From assembly GCF_017940685.1 (NCBI RefSeq), contig NZ_JAGAYD010000034.1:1-40772 (forward strand): a stretch of DNA of 40,772 bases, written 5' to 3'. Below are positions 25,571 to 31,934 of this stretch, one piece after another. The first letter of the stretch is position 1. Each line of letters begins with the position of its first letter. The notes below the pieces were generated by a model, which saw nothing but the letters and a program-made list of their open reading frames with translations, searched no databases and had not been told where the DNA came from. A program made the position numbers and the translations under genes. This DNA is from Butyrivibrio sp. GTDB taxonomy: Bacteria > Bacillota > Clostridia > Lachnospirales > Lachnospiraceae.

Positions 25571-25600
25571 AAAATTTGATTTCTTCTGGCGTCAGATTAA

Positions 25601-25622
25601 GGGAGCAGCTTTACCTGCTCCC
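25601..25622 (-). terminator. Terminator after the methylase-like gene
   Basis: Minus strand GGGAGCAG, six-base loop, CTGCTCCC, then TTAATCT. Strong stem, weak T tract. Confidence 0.7.
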
Positions 25623-25629
25623 TCTAAAA

Positions 25630-26373
25630 TTATGCGATATTTTCCCTTTTTAGGGCTTTTAATTCTTCTATCCGTCTCTTATTCCATTCGCTCATAAAAA
25701 GCGCAGGAGTGTACCAAAAACGGCTGTTTTCATCAACAAATAAGGGGTTGCCTGTGTAAGGCTCTGTAAGGGTATTTCCCTCTACGATAAGAGCCGCACA
25801 TCCAATGAGAGATAACTGGATATATGCCATATTTGCGGCTGTCTGGTCAAGGTCCTGTCCGAAAAAGAGTGCCCCTGTTGACACATCCACGCCTTTTTCT
25901 CTTATCACATCGGCTGCGGCAATGAGCATAGCCCCTGCTCCCACACATGAATCAGCAATAGTTGTGTATTCTTTTCCATTGAGATCCTTGTCGATATCAT
26001 TAAGACTCAGTTCAGCCATAAGATGGCTTACATGGTACGGGGTAAAGAACTGTCCCCAACCTTCTTCGCCCATGGATAATGTCATATAAAGATTTCCAAG
26101 AAAATCCTGTGAAGGGTTGTTACTTAATGCTTCCATTGTGATAGCAAGGAGTCTTATCGGGATTTCCACTCCGCCAAGTCTGTCTGCACATTCCTTAAAT
26201 GCAGCCAATCTTTCCTTTTTTACATCACTCCTTACTTCAGTTATGTTGCTTATATCACATGCAAACATCAGCATAAGATCGCTCCATGCTGACCTTTTGC
26301 TTAGCCCATGCCTGTAACAGAGCTCACTCTCAAAAATCTTTACAAACTCTTTGATGTAATCCTTATCACTCAT
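25630..26373 (-). CDS. N6-adenine DNA methylase-like protein, catalytic motif not seen
   Basis: About 247 residues. It matches the HsdM/N6-methylase fold: GQFFTP near residue 95, the SAM-binding DSCVGAGAML motif near 130, and GQDLDQTAANMAYIQLSL near 165. The expected NPPF/NPPY catalytic motif after EGNTL is absent; the sequence there reads EPYTGNPLFVDE. It has no target-recognition domain and no restriction partner. It may bind SAM without methylating, or use a divergent motif. I chose the ATG at 26373 (GGAGAAG before it), which overlaps the upstream gene by eight bases. Confidence 0.75.
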   Translation of the reverse strand: MSDKDYIKEFVKIFESELCYRHGLSKRSAWSDLMLMFACDISNITEVRSDVKKERLAAFKECADRLGGVEIPIRLLAITMEALSNNPSQDFLGNLYMTLSMGEEGWGQFFTPYHVSHLMAELSLNDIDKDLNGKEYTTIADSCVGAGAMLIAAADVIREKGVDVSTGALFFGQDLDQTAANMAYIQLSLIGCAALIVEGNTLTEPYTGNPLFVDENSRFWYTPALFMSEWNKRRIEELKALKRENIA

Positions 26374-27004
26374 CTTCTTCTCCGCTTTCTGCAAAGTCTC
26401 GCAACGCATCCTCAAGGATTTTTCTCGTTACGTCCTTCATAAGGTCAAAGTCATAATCGACATAACCATCAGTTTTGTATTCCATGTATCTTGCCGATGT
26501 CATTCGGGTAAGAAAGTTCCAAGCATCATCAGTGAACAGATCACTGTTCTCATCATCACCCATGCATCTTTCGATACTGGATCTGAGATAGTTTTTTGCT
26601 GTCTGCCACCCATATCGGGGAACGTCCCGCATGAGGATGTCTCTTATATAGTCATAATCTTTATCCGACAGTACGGGACCATCAGCAAAGTATACCTCTT
26701 CGCCCGTTTTCTTATTCTGGATGTCAAAGTGGATTGATGGGTGGTTTTTAAGGTGTTTGTATCTTGAGACGAACTGCATTATCTTTATGTCATATTCAGA
26801 CAGCGGGAAAATATCCGTAAGTTCATGCAGGAAATCATAACTCTCTGATATCAGTTCTATCTCCCTATTTTTCTCATCTCCGCATTCCTTCGCTCTTAAT
26901 CCAGCGTCAGCAAAGTTTATGATAATGTCTTTTTCTATGTCGGTGCTGTATTCAACCCCATCTACTGTTATTGTTTTTTCGCACTTAACGTGAAATATAC
27001 TCAT
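26366..27004 (-). CDS. Hypothetical protein coupled to the methylase-like gene
   Basis: A 212-residue acidic soluble protein beginning MSIFHVKCEKTITVDGVEY. The N-terminal 100 residues look like mixed strands and helices; the rest is helical, ending in an acidic tail. No family is recognised. A GGAGGG ribosome site precedes the ATG. It is the first long gene after a box promoter at 27118-27157 and is co-translated with the methylase-like gene, so the two may work together. Confidence 0.65.
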   Translation of the reverse strand: MSIFHVKCEKTITVDGVEYSTDIEKDIIINFADAGLRAKECGDEKNREIELISESYDFLHELTDIFPLSEYDIKIMQFVSRYKHLKNHPSIHFDIQNKKTGEEVYFADGPVLSDKDYDYIRDILMRDVPRYGWQTAKNYLRSSIERCMGDDENSDLFTDDAWNFLTRMTSARYMEYKTDGYVDYDFDLMKDVTRKILEDALRDFAESGEEDE

Positions 27005-27018
27005 ATTCCCTCCGAATA

Positions 27019-27084
27019 TTACTCAACCCATTCAAGGCCGTAAACGCTTACATAGTATTCTCTGGTCGCACTTGGGTTGTTCAT
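27019..27084 (-). CDS. Possible 21-codon leader peptide
   Basis: Between the box promoter and the 212-residue gene lies a short frame, ATG at 27084 to TAA at 27019, beginning MNNPSATREYYVSV. It ends about 14 bases before the next ATG. No good ribosome site is seen. It could be a leader peptide or chance. Confidence 0.3.
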   Translation of the reverse strand: MNNPSATREYYVSVYGLEWVE

Positions 27085-27117
27085 ATAAAAACTAGATTTT
27101 ATCGGCTCTGTACTATA

Positions 27118-27157
27118 AATATGGGATATTCCGGCTTTCGGACAGTTTTCTGTACAG
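27118..27157 (-). promoter_or_regulatory. CTGTACAG-box promoter for the methylase-like unit
   Basis: Minus strand: CTGTACAG at 27157-27150, 22 bp, ATCC (27127-27124), CATATT at 27123-27118. Confidence 0.7.
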
Positions 27158-27159
27158 AA

Positions 27160-27186
27160 AAATAGCCCGGTTTCCCCGAGCTATTT
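27160..27186 (-). terminator. Terminator after the primase gene
   Basis: Minus strand AAATAGCTCGG, loop, CCGGGCTATTT, then TTC. The box of the next promoter starts within three bases. Confidence 0.8.
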
Positions 27187-27192
27187 CTTTTC

Positions 27193-28422
27193 TTATGCAG
27201 TTTTAGTCTGTGGCTGTAAAAGGCTTGCCTTGATCTTTTTAAGATAGGTAATGAACTTCTCTCTTCCGCTTTTTGTCTTCACATAATCACAGAGGAAGTC
27301 ATCAAGCCCCTTATAGTTTTTTTGCCACTGTCCGTTTTTGGTGTCCCATGTCAGTGTATGCGCCTTAAAGCCATTTTTTTCAATCTCTCTTAGGAGATTT
27401 TGCTGAGCCTGCTTTACCACTTTGTTTTCATCGACTTTATCCATGTCATAAGCCTCTACAAAACAAATGTTAAGCCCCGCCTTTTTCTTCATGAACTCTT
27501 TAAAGCCGCCGATTGTGCCAACACCGGGCACTCCTATCACAGACACTTCTTTGCCGAGAAGGCAATAGATGATGAGGGCTTTGAGTATTCCTTCTGTCAC
27601 GATCCAGAGAGATGTATCTTTCCCTGGAAGGATTGTCGGAAGTGCTCCGGAAGATGCTCCGTCGTGCTTTCTTGAAGATGAGAGCCAGATGTACTTACCG
27701 CCTTTTTGTGGGTTATCAGCTCTTATCTGCATACCTGCGATCTGGTTTGTTTCCCCATCAAATGCAGGACAGTAATACCCTTTGGTGTCATCCACCATCG
27801 TATATATACTGTAATGACCGTAAGTATAAAACCCTGGTACTTTTGCGGGGAAGATGCCGGAAGACACTATCTCTCCTGCGGCTTCCTTACCACTATCGGG
27901 TACAGAACAGAACCTAAAACGCTTTATGTCTTCTTCAGACAGGCCACGCCTTAACAGATCCTTTTTGTGCTCCTCTTTAAGCTTCGTGCATTTAAGCTTT
28001 GTAAGCCTGTAGTACACTTTAGAGCACAGTTCGTCTTCTGCCCTTTCTGGGAGCTTATACTCATCTGGAGGATTTATCTCTCTCCAGTTTGCGGGGATCT
28101 TTAAATCCTCATCATTTTCTTCCTGTCCCAAGAGACCAAAAATCTCGCATCCTTTTTTGAATTTCTCATTAAAGTCTGTGAGTCCATACTCAATGCCTAT
28201 AAGGTCGAATGTATCATAGCGAGCACCGCAATGACACGCACATGAGTTGGATGGGCGATGATAACTCATGTCACCATGGGTATCGTCGTGGTTTGGATTA
28301 AGGCACTTGAAGTTCCTTTCCGGATTGATACCTTCTCTCTCAAGGTACTGGGGAAGATGAGCCTTGATATACTCTTTTGCCTCATTTCTCTCGGCTTTAC
28401 TTGCCCTTATTTTCGCTGCCAT
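27193..28422 (-). CDS. DnaG-like primase (CHC2 zinc finger plus TOPRIM)
   Basis: A 409-residue protein. An N-terminal zinc-finger region of CHC2 type has Cys40, His45 and the Cys61/63/65 cluster (CACHCGARYDTFDLI). A central region follows, and a TOPRIM-like domain has WIVTEG near residue 275 and YDMDKVDE near 326, the acidic metal-binding residues of DnaG-type primases. It is shorter than chromosomal DnaG (about 600) and lacks a clear helicase-binding C-terminus. With the polymerase, SSB and helicases it probably makes primers for the element's own replication. Class II promoter, GGAGGA ribosome site. Confidence 0.8.
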   Translation of the reverse strand: MAAKIRASKAERNEAKEYIKAHLPQYLEREGINPERNFKCLNPNHDDTHGDMSYHRPSNSCACHCGARYDTFDLIGIEYGLTDFNEKFKKGCEIFGLLGQEENDEDLKIPANWREINPPDEYKLPERAEDELCSKVYYRLTKLKCTKLKEEHKKDLLRRGLSEEDIKRFRFCSVPDSGKEAAGEIVSSGIFPAKVPGFYTYGHYSIYTMVDDTKGYYCPAFDGETNQIAGMQIRADNPQKGGKYIWLSSSRKHDGASSGALPTILPGKDTSLWIVTEGILKALIIYCLLGKEVSVIGVPGVGTIGGFKEFMKKKAGLNICFVEAYDMDKVDENKVVKQAQQNLLREIEKNGFKAHTLTWDTKNGQWQKNYKGLDDFLCDYVKTKSGREKFITYLKKIKASLLQPQTKTA

Positions 28423-28466
28423 AACTGTCCTCCTATTTATTTTGAATGATTACATCCTAAATATGG
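28423..28466 (-). promoter_or_regulatory. Leader-type (class II) promoter for the primase
   Basis: Minus strand: ATCCCATATTTAGGATGTAA, then TCATT and an AGGAGGAC site. CATATT is at 28465-28460. No CTGTACAG upstream; the terminator of the HAD gene occupies that place. Confidence 0.55.
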
Positions 28467-28485
28467 GATTTTTGCTCCAACTAAA

Positions 28486-28508
28486 AAAGCACCCCACCGG
28501 AGTGCTTT
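28486..28508 (-). terminator. Terminator after the HAD-like gene
   Basis: Minus strand AAAGCACTCC, loop GGT, GGGGTGCTTT, then TTT. Strong. Confidence 0.85.
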
Positions 28509-28515
28509 ATCTTAG

Positions 28516-29031
28516 TTATGCCGCAGCTTTTTCAAGGGACAGTAATATTCCTTTGAGTGTTGCATAGATTACGTTGTTTGTGGCAGTGCTATGCACAGAA
28601 TAGCCTCTCCACGTACCATTGTTGCCGTTGATCCCATTGTAGACCTTGATGCCTATGCCGCCGAAACGCTCCCATTCGTGCAGGTTAAATGAAAAGTCAT
28701 CCAGAAGGATGTTTCCGCCCTCGGCATATGTAGCCTTAGACATTCCATACTCAACAAAGACTGACTTTTCAGCAAATGCGCTTCCAAATCTTTTTGTGAG
28801 CATGGTCTTCTTATCCTGTACAGAATATTCGTTAAGGACGGCGGAGAGAAGCCTAAAGTCGTACCCAGACAGCTCATCATCATTCATAAGCATATCTATG
28901 GCAGTGCAGAAAGATTCCACCATCGGAACCGTCAGAGTATATCCTTTCTGTGCGACTTCTTCAAGGCTCTTGTCTTTAAGGAAATATGCAAGTGTACCAT
29001 CGTAATCTATAAAAACTGTTTTCTTTGTCAT
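28516..29031 (-). CDS. HAD-superfamily phosphatase-like protein
   Basis: A 171-residue protein. HAD motif I is at residues 9-15 (DYDGTLA, Asp9 nucleophile, Asp11) and motif IV around 108-118 (ILLDDFSFNLHEW). It resembles 5'(3')-deoxyribonucleotidase-type HAD proteins of phages and plasmids, which would act on nucleotides; the substrate is not provable here. The ATG at 29031 follows GGAGG; an upstream in-frame ATG at 29046 is part of the leader block. Confidence 0.7.
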   Translation of the reverse strand: MTKKTVFIDYDGTLAYFLKDKSLEEVAQKGYTLTVPMVESFCTAIDMLMNDDELSGYDFRLLSAVLNEYSVQDKKTMLTKRFGSAFAEKSVFVEYGMSKATYAEGGNILLDDFSFNLHEWERFGGIGIKVYNGINGNNGTWRGYSVHSTATNNVIYATLKGILLSLEKAAA

Positions 29032-29075
29032 AGCTATGTCCTCCATTTCTGATTTAAGTTACATATAGAAAATGG
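29032..29075 (-). promoter_or_regulatory. Leader-type (class II) promoter for the HAD gene
   Basis: Minus strand: ATCCATTTTCTATATG, then TGTAACTT and a CAGAAATGGAGGAC block. The -10-like CATTTT is at 29072-29067. Confidence 0.5.
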
Positions 29076-29099
29076 ATTATTGGCACGGCCATGAAAAAA

Positions 29100-29864
29100 C
29101 TATCTCAACAGTTCTTTAGCCAGTGCATGGACTTTTCTTTCCTGTCTTGTCGCCTCATATGTCTTGAGTTTTTCTGTTATCTGCTCTACTTCTTTTTCTG
29201 TAAACACATCCGGAAGTGAATTTATATCCTCCTTTAGGAGTTTGAGCCCGTTTGTAAAACCCCATTGCCTTACAAGAGCCATTTTTTCGGTGCTGTTTTT
29301 CAGCATACCGACGTATGGTTTATTTAAGCTCTTTCTCTTGACTCCGCAGTAAGTGAACTCGAAATCAGAGTTGGTTATTACAATATTATATATATTAGTA
29401 AATCCATGGTCTTTAAGCGCCATCACATGTTTATAGTTCTGGTTAAACGGATTCTGCATCTGATATGTTCCTGCATATTCTTGCCTTGTCCAGACCTTTT
29501 GATTTAATGATCCCTGTAGGGGAATATCTCTATTCTTAAAGGATTTACATTCTATACAGAAGATGCCCTTTGTGCAGACAAATGCCATGTCGGCTTCTGT
29601 CTCTTTTGCCATGGCTTCATATCCTATCTCCATGGGACGTTTTTTAAGTTCCTTATATGATGTCTTTATCTTGTAGAATATAAGGTTTCTTACAACATCG
29701 GCATTGAATGTTTTTTTGAACTTAGAGGCTACCATGTCTTCAAATTCGTCGCCTCTTCTCTTTACCCTTACAGCTCCGATACCACCAAAGATGAAGCCAG
29801 ATATTATCGAGATAAGTGTCACTGCCGCCCCGATGATAACCAGGGCTATAAAAATCTTAAACAT
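29100..29864 (-). CDS. NERD-domain membrane-anchored protein
   Basis: A 254-residue protein. An N-terminal membrane helix (about 3-30, IFIALVIIGAAVTLISII) is followed by a NERD (nuclease-related) domain of PD-(D/E)XK type. In that domain GDEFEDMV lies near 38, TEADMAFVCTKGIFCIECKSFK near 88-109, and a QNPFNQNYKHVMAL segment near 140. The Asp, then Glu-x-Lys (IECK), pattern matches nuclease active residues. NERD proteins occur on plasmids and are linked to DNA processing; function unproven. It has its own box promoter with a short leader. Confidence 0.8.
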   Translation of the reverse strand: MFKIFIALVIIGAAVTLISIISGFIFGGIGAVRVKRRGDEFEDMVASKFKKTFNADVVRNLIFYKIKTSYKELKKRPMEIGYEAMAKETEADMAFVCTKGIFCIECKSFKNRDIPLQGSLNQKVWTRQEYAGTYQMQNPFNQNYKHVMALKDHGFTNIYNIVITNSDFEFTYCGVKRKSLNKPYVGMLKNSTEKMALVRQWGFTNGLKLLKEDINSLPDVFTEKEVEQITEKLKTYEATRQERKVHALAKELLR

Positions 29865-29890
29865 AAGTCAGATCCTGCCTTTCTGATATA

Positions 29891-29930
29891 AATATAGGCG
29901 AAAGCTTTTAGATATATGATTTCTGTACAG
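29891..29930 (-). promoter_or_regulatory. CTGTACAG-box promoter for the NERD gene
   Basis: Minus strand: CTGTACAG at 29930-29923, 22 bp, CGCC (29900-29897), TATATT at 29896-29891. Confidence 0.7.
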
Positions 29931-29934
29931 TAAA

Positions 29935-29958
29935 AAAGAGCCGATTTCTCGACTCTTT
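29935..29958 (-). terminator. Terminator after the 93-residue membrane protein gene
   Basis: Minus strand AAAGAGTCGA, loop GAAA, TCGGCTCTTT, then TTT. It abuts the next box. Confidence 0.85.
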
Positions 29959-29971
29959 GGTTTACTTTCTG

Positions 29972-30253
29972 TTATTCCCAGCTTGTCAGATCCTTATGCA
30001 CCTTATACAGAGAAAACCCGTATATCCCGAGTCCCCCTACAAAACATGCAGTTCCAAGAATGGTGAGCTTTTTCATAAGATCTGCCATCTCCACGAACAT
30101 GAAACTGAAAAGGCTGCCCGCCTGGTTCATCTGCTCGGGGCCTATGGCCTTGCCGATCATTACGACCGAGAAAAAGCAGGCAAAAGAGATAAACAAAAGG
30201 CTGAAGCTTAATGCGATGACTGCGCCTGAATTGTTTTTGTGTTCGTTGTACAT
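29972..30253 (-). CDS. Small two-helix membrane protein
   Basis: A 93-residue protein with membrane helices at about 10-35 (AVIALSFSLLFISFACFFSV) and 60-85 (LTILGTACFVGGLGIYGFSL), and polar ends. The ATG at 30253 (MYNEHKNNSG) follows AAGGAGG by eight bases and is preferred to the ATG at 30280. Own box promoter and terminator, so an independent unit. No family recognised. Confidence 0.65.
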   Translation of the reverse strand: MYNEHKNNSGAVIALSFSLLFISFACFFSVVMIGKAIGPEQMNQAGSLFSFMFVEMADLMKKLTILGTACFVGGLGIYGFSLYKVHKDLTSWE

Positions 30254-30299
30254 ATCATTATCCTCCTTGAAAATACACAATACTTTTACTCCTACATAT

Positions 30300-30339
30300 A
30301 ATATGGGTTATTTTGCTTACAAAAATAATTTCTGTACAG
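30300..30339 (-). promoter_or_regulatory. CTGTACAG-box promoter for the two-helix membrane protein
   Basis: Minus strand: CTGTACAG at 30339-30332, 22 bp, AACC (30309-30306), CATATT at 30305-30300. Confidence 0.7.
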
Positions 30340-30345
30340 CAAAAA

Positions 30346-30371
30346 AAGAGAACGGTTTTCGCCGCTCTCTT
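30346..30371 (-). terminator. Terminator after the sigma-like gene
   Basis: Minus strand AAGAGAGCGG, loop CGAA, AACCGTTCTCTT, then TTTTT. It abuts the next box. Confidence 0.85.
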
Positions 30372-30384
30372 TTCAGGATTGTTT

Positions 30385-31344
30385 TTAGAACAGATCGCCA
30401 AGATCAAATGCCTTTTTCAGATCCTCGTCGGATGCAAGTACGGGACTCTCAATAAGGACATTGTTCTCCTTTACCGGAGCAAACTTCTTGAGTGAGCTGT
30501 AAAGCTTCTGCTTAAGAAGTGATGACCTTGAGTTGACGTACTGAGAATTGAAACTTCTTACGTCCATTCCAAACACCTCGTCGTCGGGATAATCCTTGGC
30601 ATAATCTCTGAGATAACGGATGACCTCTTTTGTTTTAAGCCTTAAACCATCGTCCTTGATGTGGTTTTCAATGAGGAACTCCTCAAAAGATGTAAGATGC
30701 AAACGCTCTACCGCACTGGAGACTTCCTCGGACTGTTCGTTCTTGAGATATATAACAGCCGGGTCCTTATAAGGAGATTCAAAATCGTGGTTTTCTGTCA
30801 CGTCATCAAGTGATGATACAGAATTGCCGATCAGATATTTCCTCGTCTCAATAACGGTCTTCAGTGAATGCTCTTTTGAACCTGCGAGCTTCGAGAGCTT
30901 CTCGGGTGTGAGCCTTGGATCAAGGATTCCGTCGTAGCCATATTGCTGCGCTACCCTTGTAAGGTACTTGATCTGCTTCTCGTAGTGACGCGAATTAGCC
31001 TTACCACTGTCTTTCTGTACAGTGTTGAACGCCTCAAGGAACTTAGTCTTAAAAAATGTTGTAAGAGTTGACTTTCTGGCGTCATACTTGTCAATCTCTT
31101 TACATATCATCTCAAGACACTGCTGTTCGTAGTCCTCATGCTCAACATATCCTGCCATGTGGTTGAGACGGTACAGGCTCTCGTAATAGCCCTTTATCTT
31201 GGCTGCCACAAAGAGAATCCAAGAGTCCTTGTCGATGATGCCTGCCAGATACTTGTCCTGCATGGCGATCACTTCAGTGTTGTCTTTCTGTTCTGTCTGT
31301 TCTGTTGTTTCTGCGTTGATGTTTAATTCCTGGTCGTATCCCAT
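30385..31344 (-). CDS. Divergent sigma-70-like factor
   Basis: A 319-residue protein whose domain order resembles a sigma-70 factor. About 70-108 looks like region 2 (YEQQCLEMICKEIDKYDARK, aligning with the helix that ends in a KFD-type turn). About 144-181 looks like region 3 (LTPEKLSKLAG, then SVSSLDD). About 235-290 looks like a region 4 helix-turn-helix (DVRSFNSQYVNSRSSLLKQ). Identity is low, so this is pattern-based. It would direct RNA polymerase to special promoters, and the element has two unusual promoter families. Its start overlaps the 56-residue ORF upstream. A non-sigma DNA-binding regulator remains possible. Confidence 0.65.
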   Translation of the reverse strand: MGYDQELNINAETTEQTEQKDNTEVIAMQDKYLAGIIDKDSWILFVAAKIKGYYESLYRLNHMAGYVEHEDYEQQCLEMICKEIDKYDARKSTLTTFFKTKFLEAFNTVQKDSGKANSRHYEKQIKYLTRVAQQYGYDGILDPRLTPEKLSKLAGSKEHSLKTVIETRKYLIGNSVSSLDDVTENHDFESPYKDPAVIYLKNEQSEEVSSAVERLHLTSFEEFLIENHIKDDGLRLKTKEVIRYLRDYAKDYPDDEVFGMDVRSFNSQYVNSRSSLLKQKLYSSLKKFAPVKENNVLIESPVLASDEDLKKAFDLGDLF

Positions 31345-31493
31345 GATAAAACCCTCCTTGTAAGGTCAAGGGACACAGTTCGGACTTTCGTGAGAGCTTC
31401 GAGCTCTTTTACAACTTCCTCAAGGGGCTTTCCTTGCCCGCCGTAGGACGCGTTGTAAGCTTCGATTGCCTCATCGTTAGATATCTTATGCAT
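31323..31493 (-). CDS. Small ORF coupled to the sigma-like gene
   Basis: A 56-codon frame, ATG at 31493 to TAA at 31323, beginning MHKISNDEAIEAYNAS. It overlaps the first 22 bases of the sigma-like gene in another frame. AGGAGG lies about ten bases before its ATG, and the class II promoter lies just upstream. The overlap suggests translational coupling, perhaps an anti-sigma-like or leader peptide; that is speculation. Confidence 0.55.
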   Translation of the reverse strand: MHKISNDEAIEAYNASYGGQGKPLEEVVKELEALTKVRTVSLDLTRRVLSWDTTRN

Positions 31494-31543
31494 TTATCCT
31501 TGTCCTCCTGTGCTGTTGTTAATGATTACACAGTAAATATGGA
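31494..31543 (-). promoter_or_regulatory. Leader-type (class II) promoter for the sigma-like unit
   Basis: Minus strand: TTCCATATTTACTGTGTAAT, then CATTAACAAC and AGGAGG. CATATT is at 31541-31536. The sigma-like gene is thus driven by class II, not by the CTGTACAG class. Confidence 0.55.
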
Positions 31544-31555
31544 AGAAGGACAGGG

Positions 31556-31895
31556 GAATAAAAATCGTTAGGGGGATTTGTGTTGGAAAGGAACTGCTTA
31601 TTGAATCGCTACACAATTATCATAACGCAGATTTTTAGGTTTTCAAGTGCCGAAAAACAACATAAAACGATATGTCTTGTTCTCAGGTATTCAAAATCGT
31701 AATTTTAAATTATTAAATTTTTGAGACACCAGTATTTATACGGCTTTTGGTGTGATTTATTGTTTCGTTTTATCCCATCATACGGTGAAATTTATTTGTC
31801 AGTTTATAAAAAATTTATGATTTAACGTCTTTGTTTTTATTTGTTTATTACTCTAAAGGACGAATGTGTGTTCGCATTTTTCAGAAATCTGACAT
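31556..31895. other. AT-rich gap of about 340 bp without a gene
   Basis: No supported ORF. Long AT runs lie at about 31700-31840. A small inverted repeat CGAA/TTCG flanks TGTGTG near 31861-31874. There is no CTGTACAG box and no iterons by eye. It could hold a replication start, a centromere or a regulatory region; I see nothing decisive. Confidence 0.4.
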
Positions 31896-31900
31896 AAAAA

Positions 31901-31924
31901 ATCCCTGGCGGTTAAACCAGGGAC
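31901..31924 (-). terminator. Terminator after the SMC-like gene
   Basis: Minus strand GTCCCTGG, eight-base loop, CCAGGGAT, then TTTTTA. Strong. Confidence 0.85.
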
Positions 31925-31934
31925 TTTTAAGGAA

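Noticed and set aside
25630-29864. A restriction or defence island, suggested by the methylase-like and NERD proteins.
   Set aside because: No restriction subunit, toxin or known defence gene accompanies them, and each sits in its own transcription unit.
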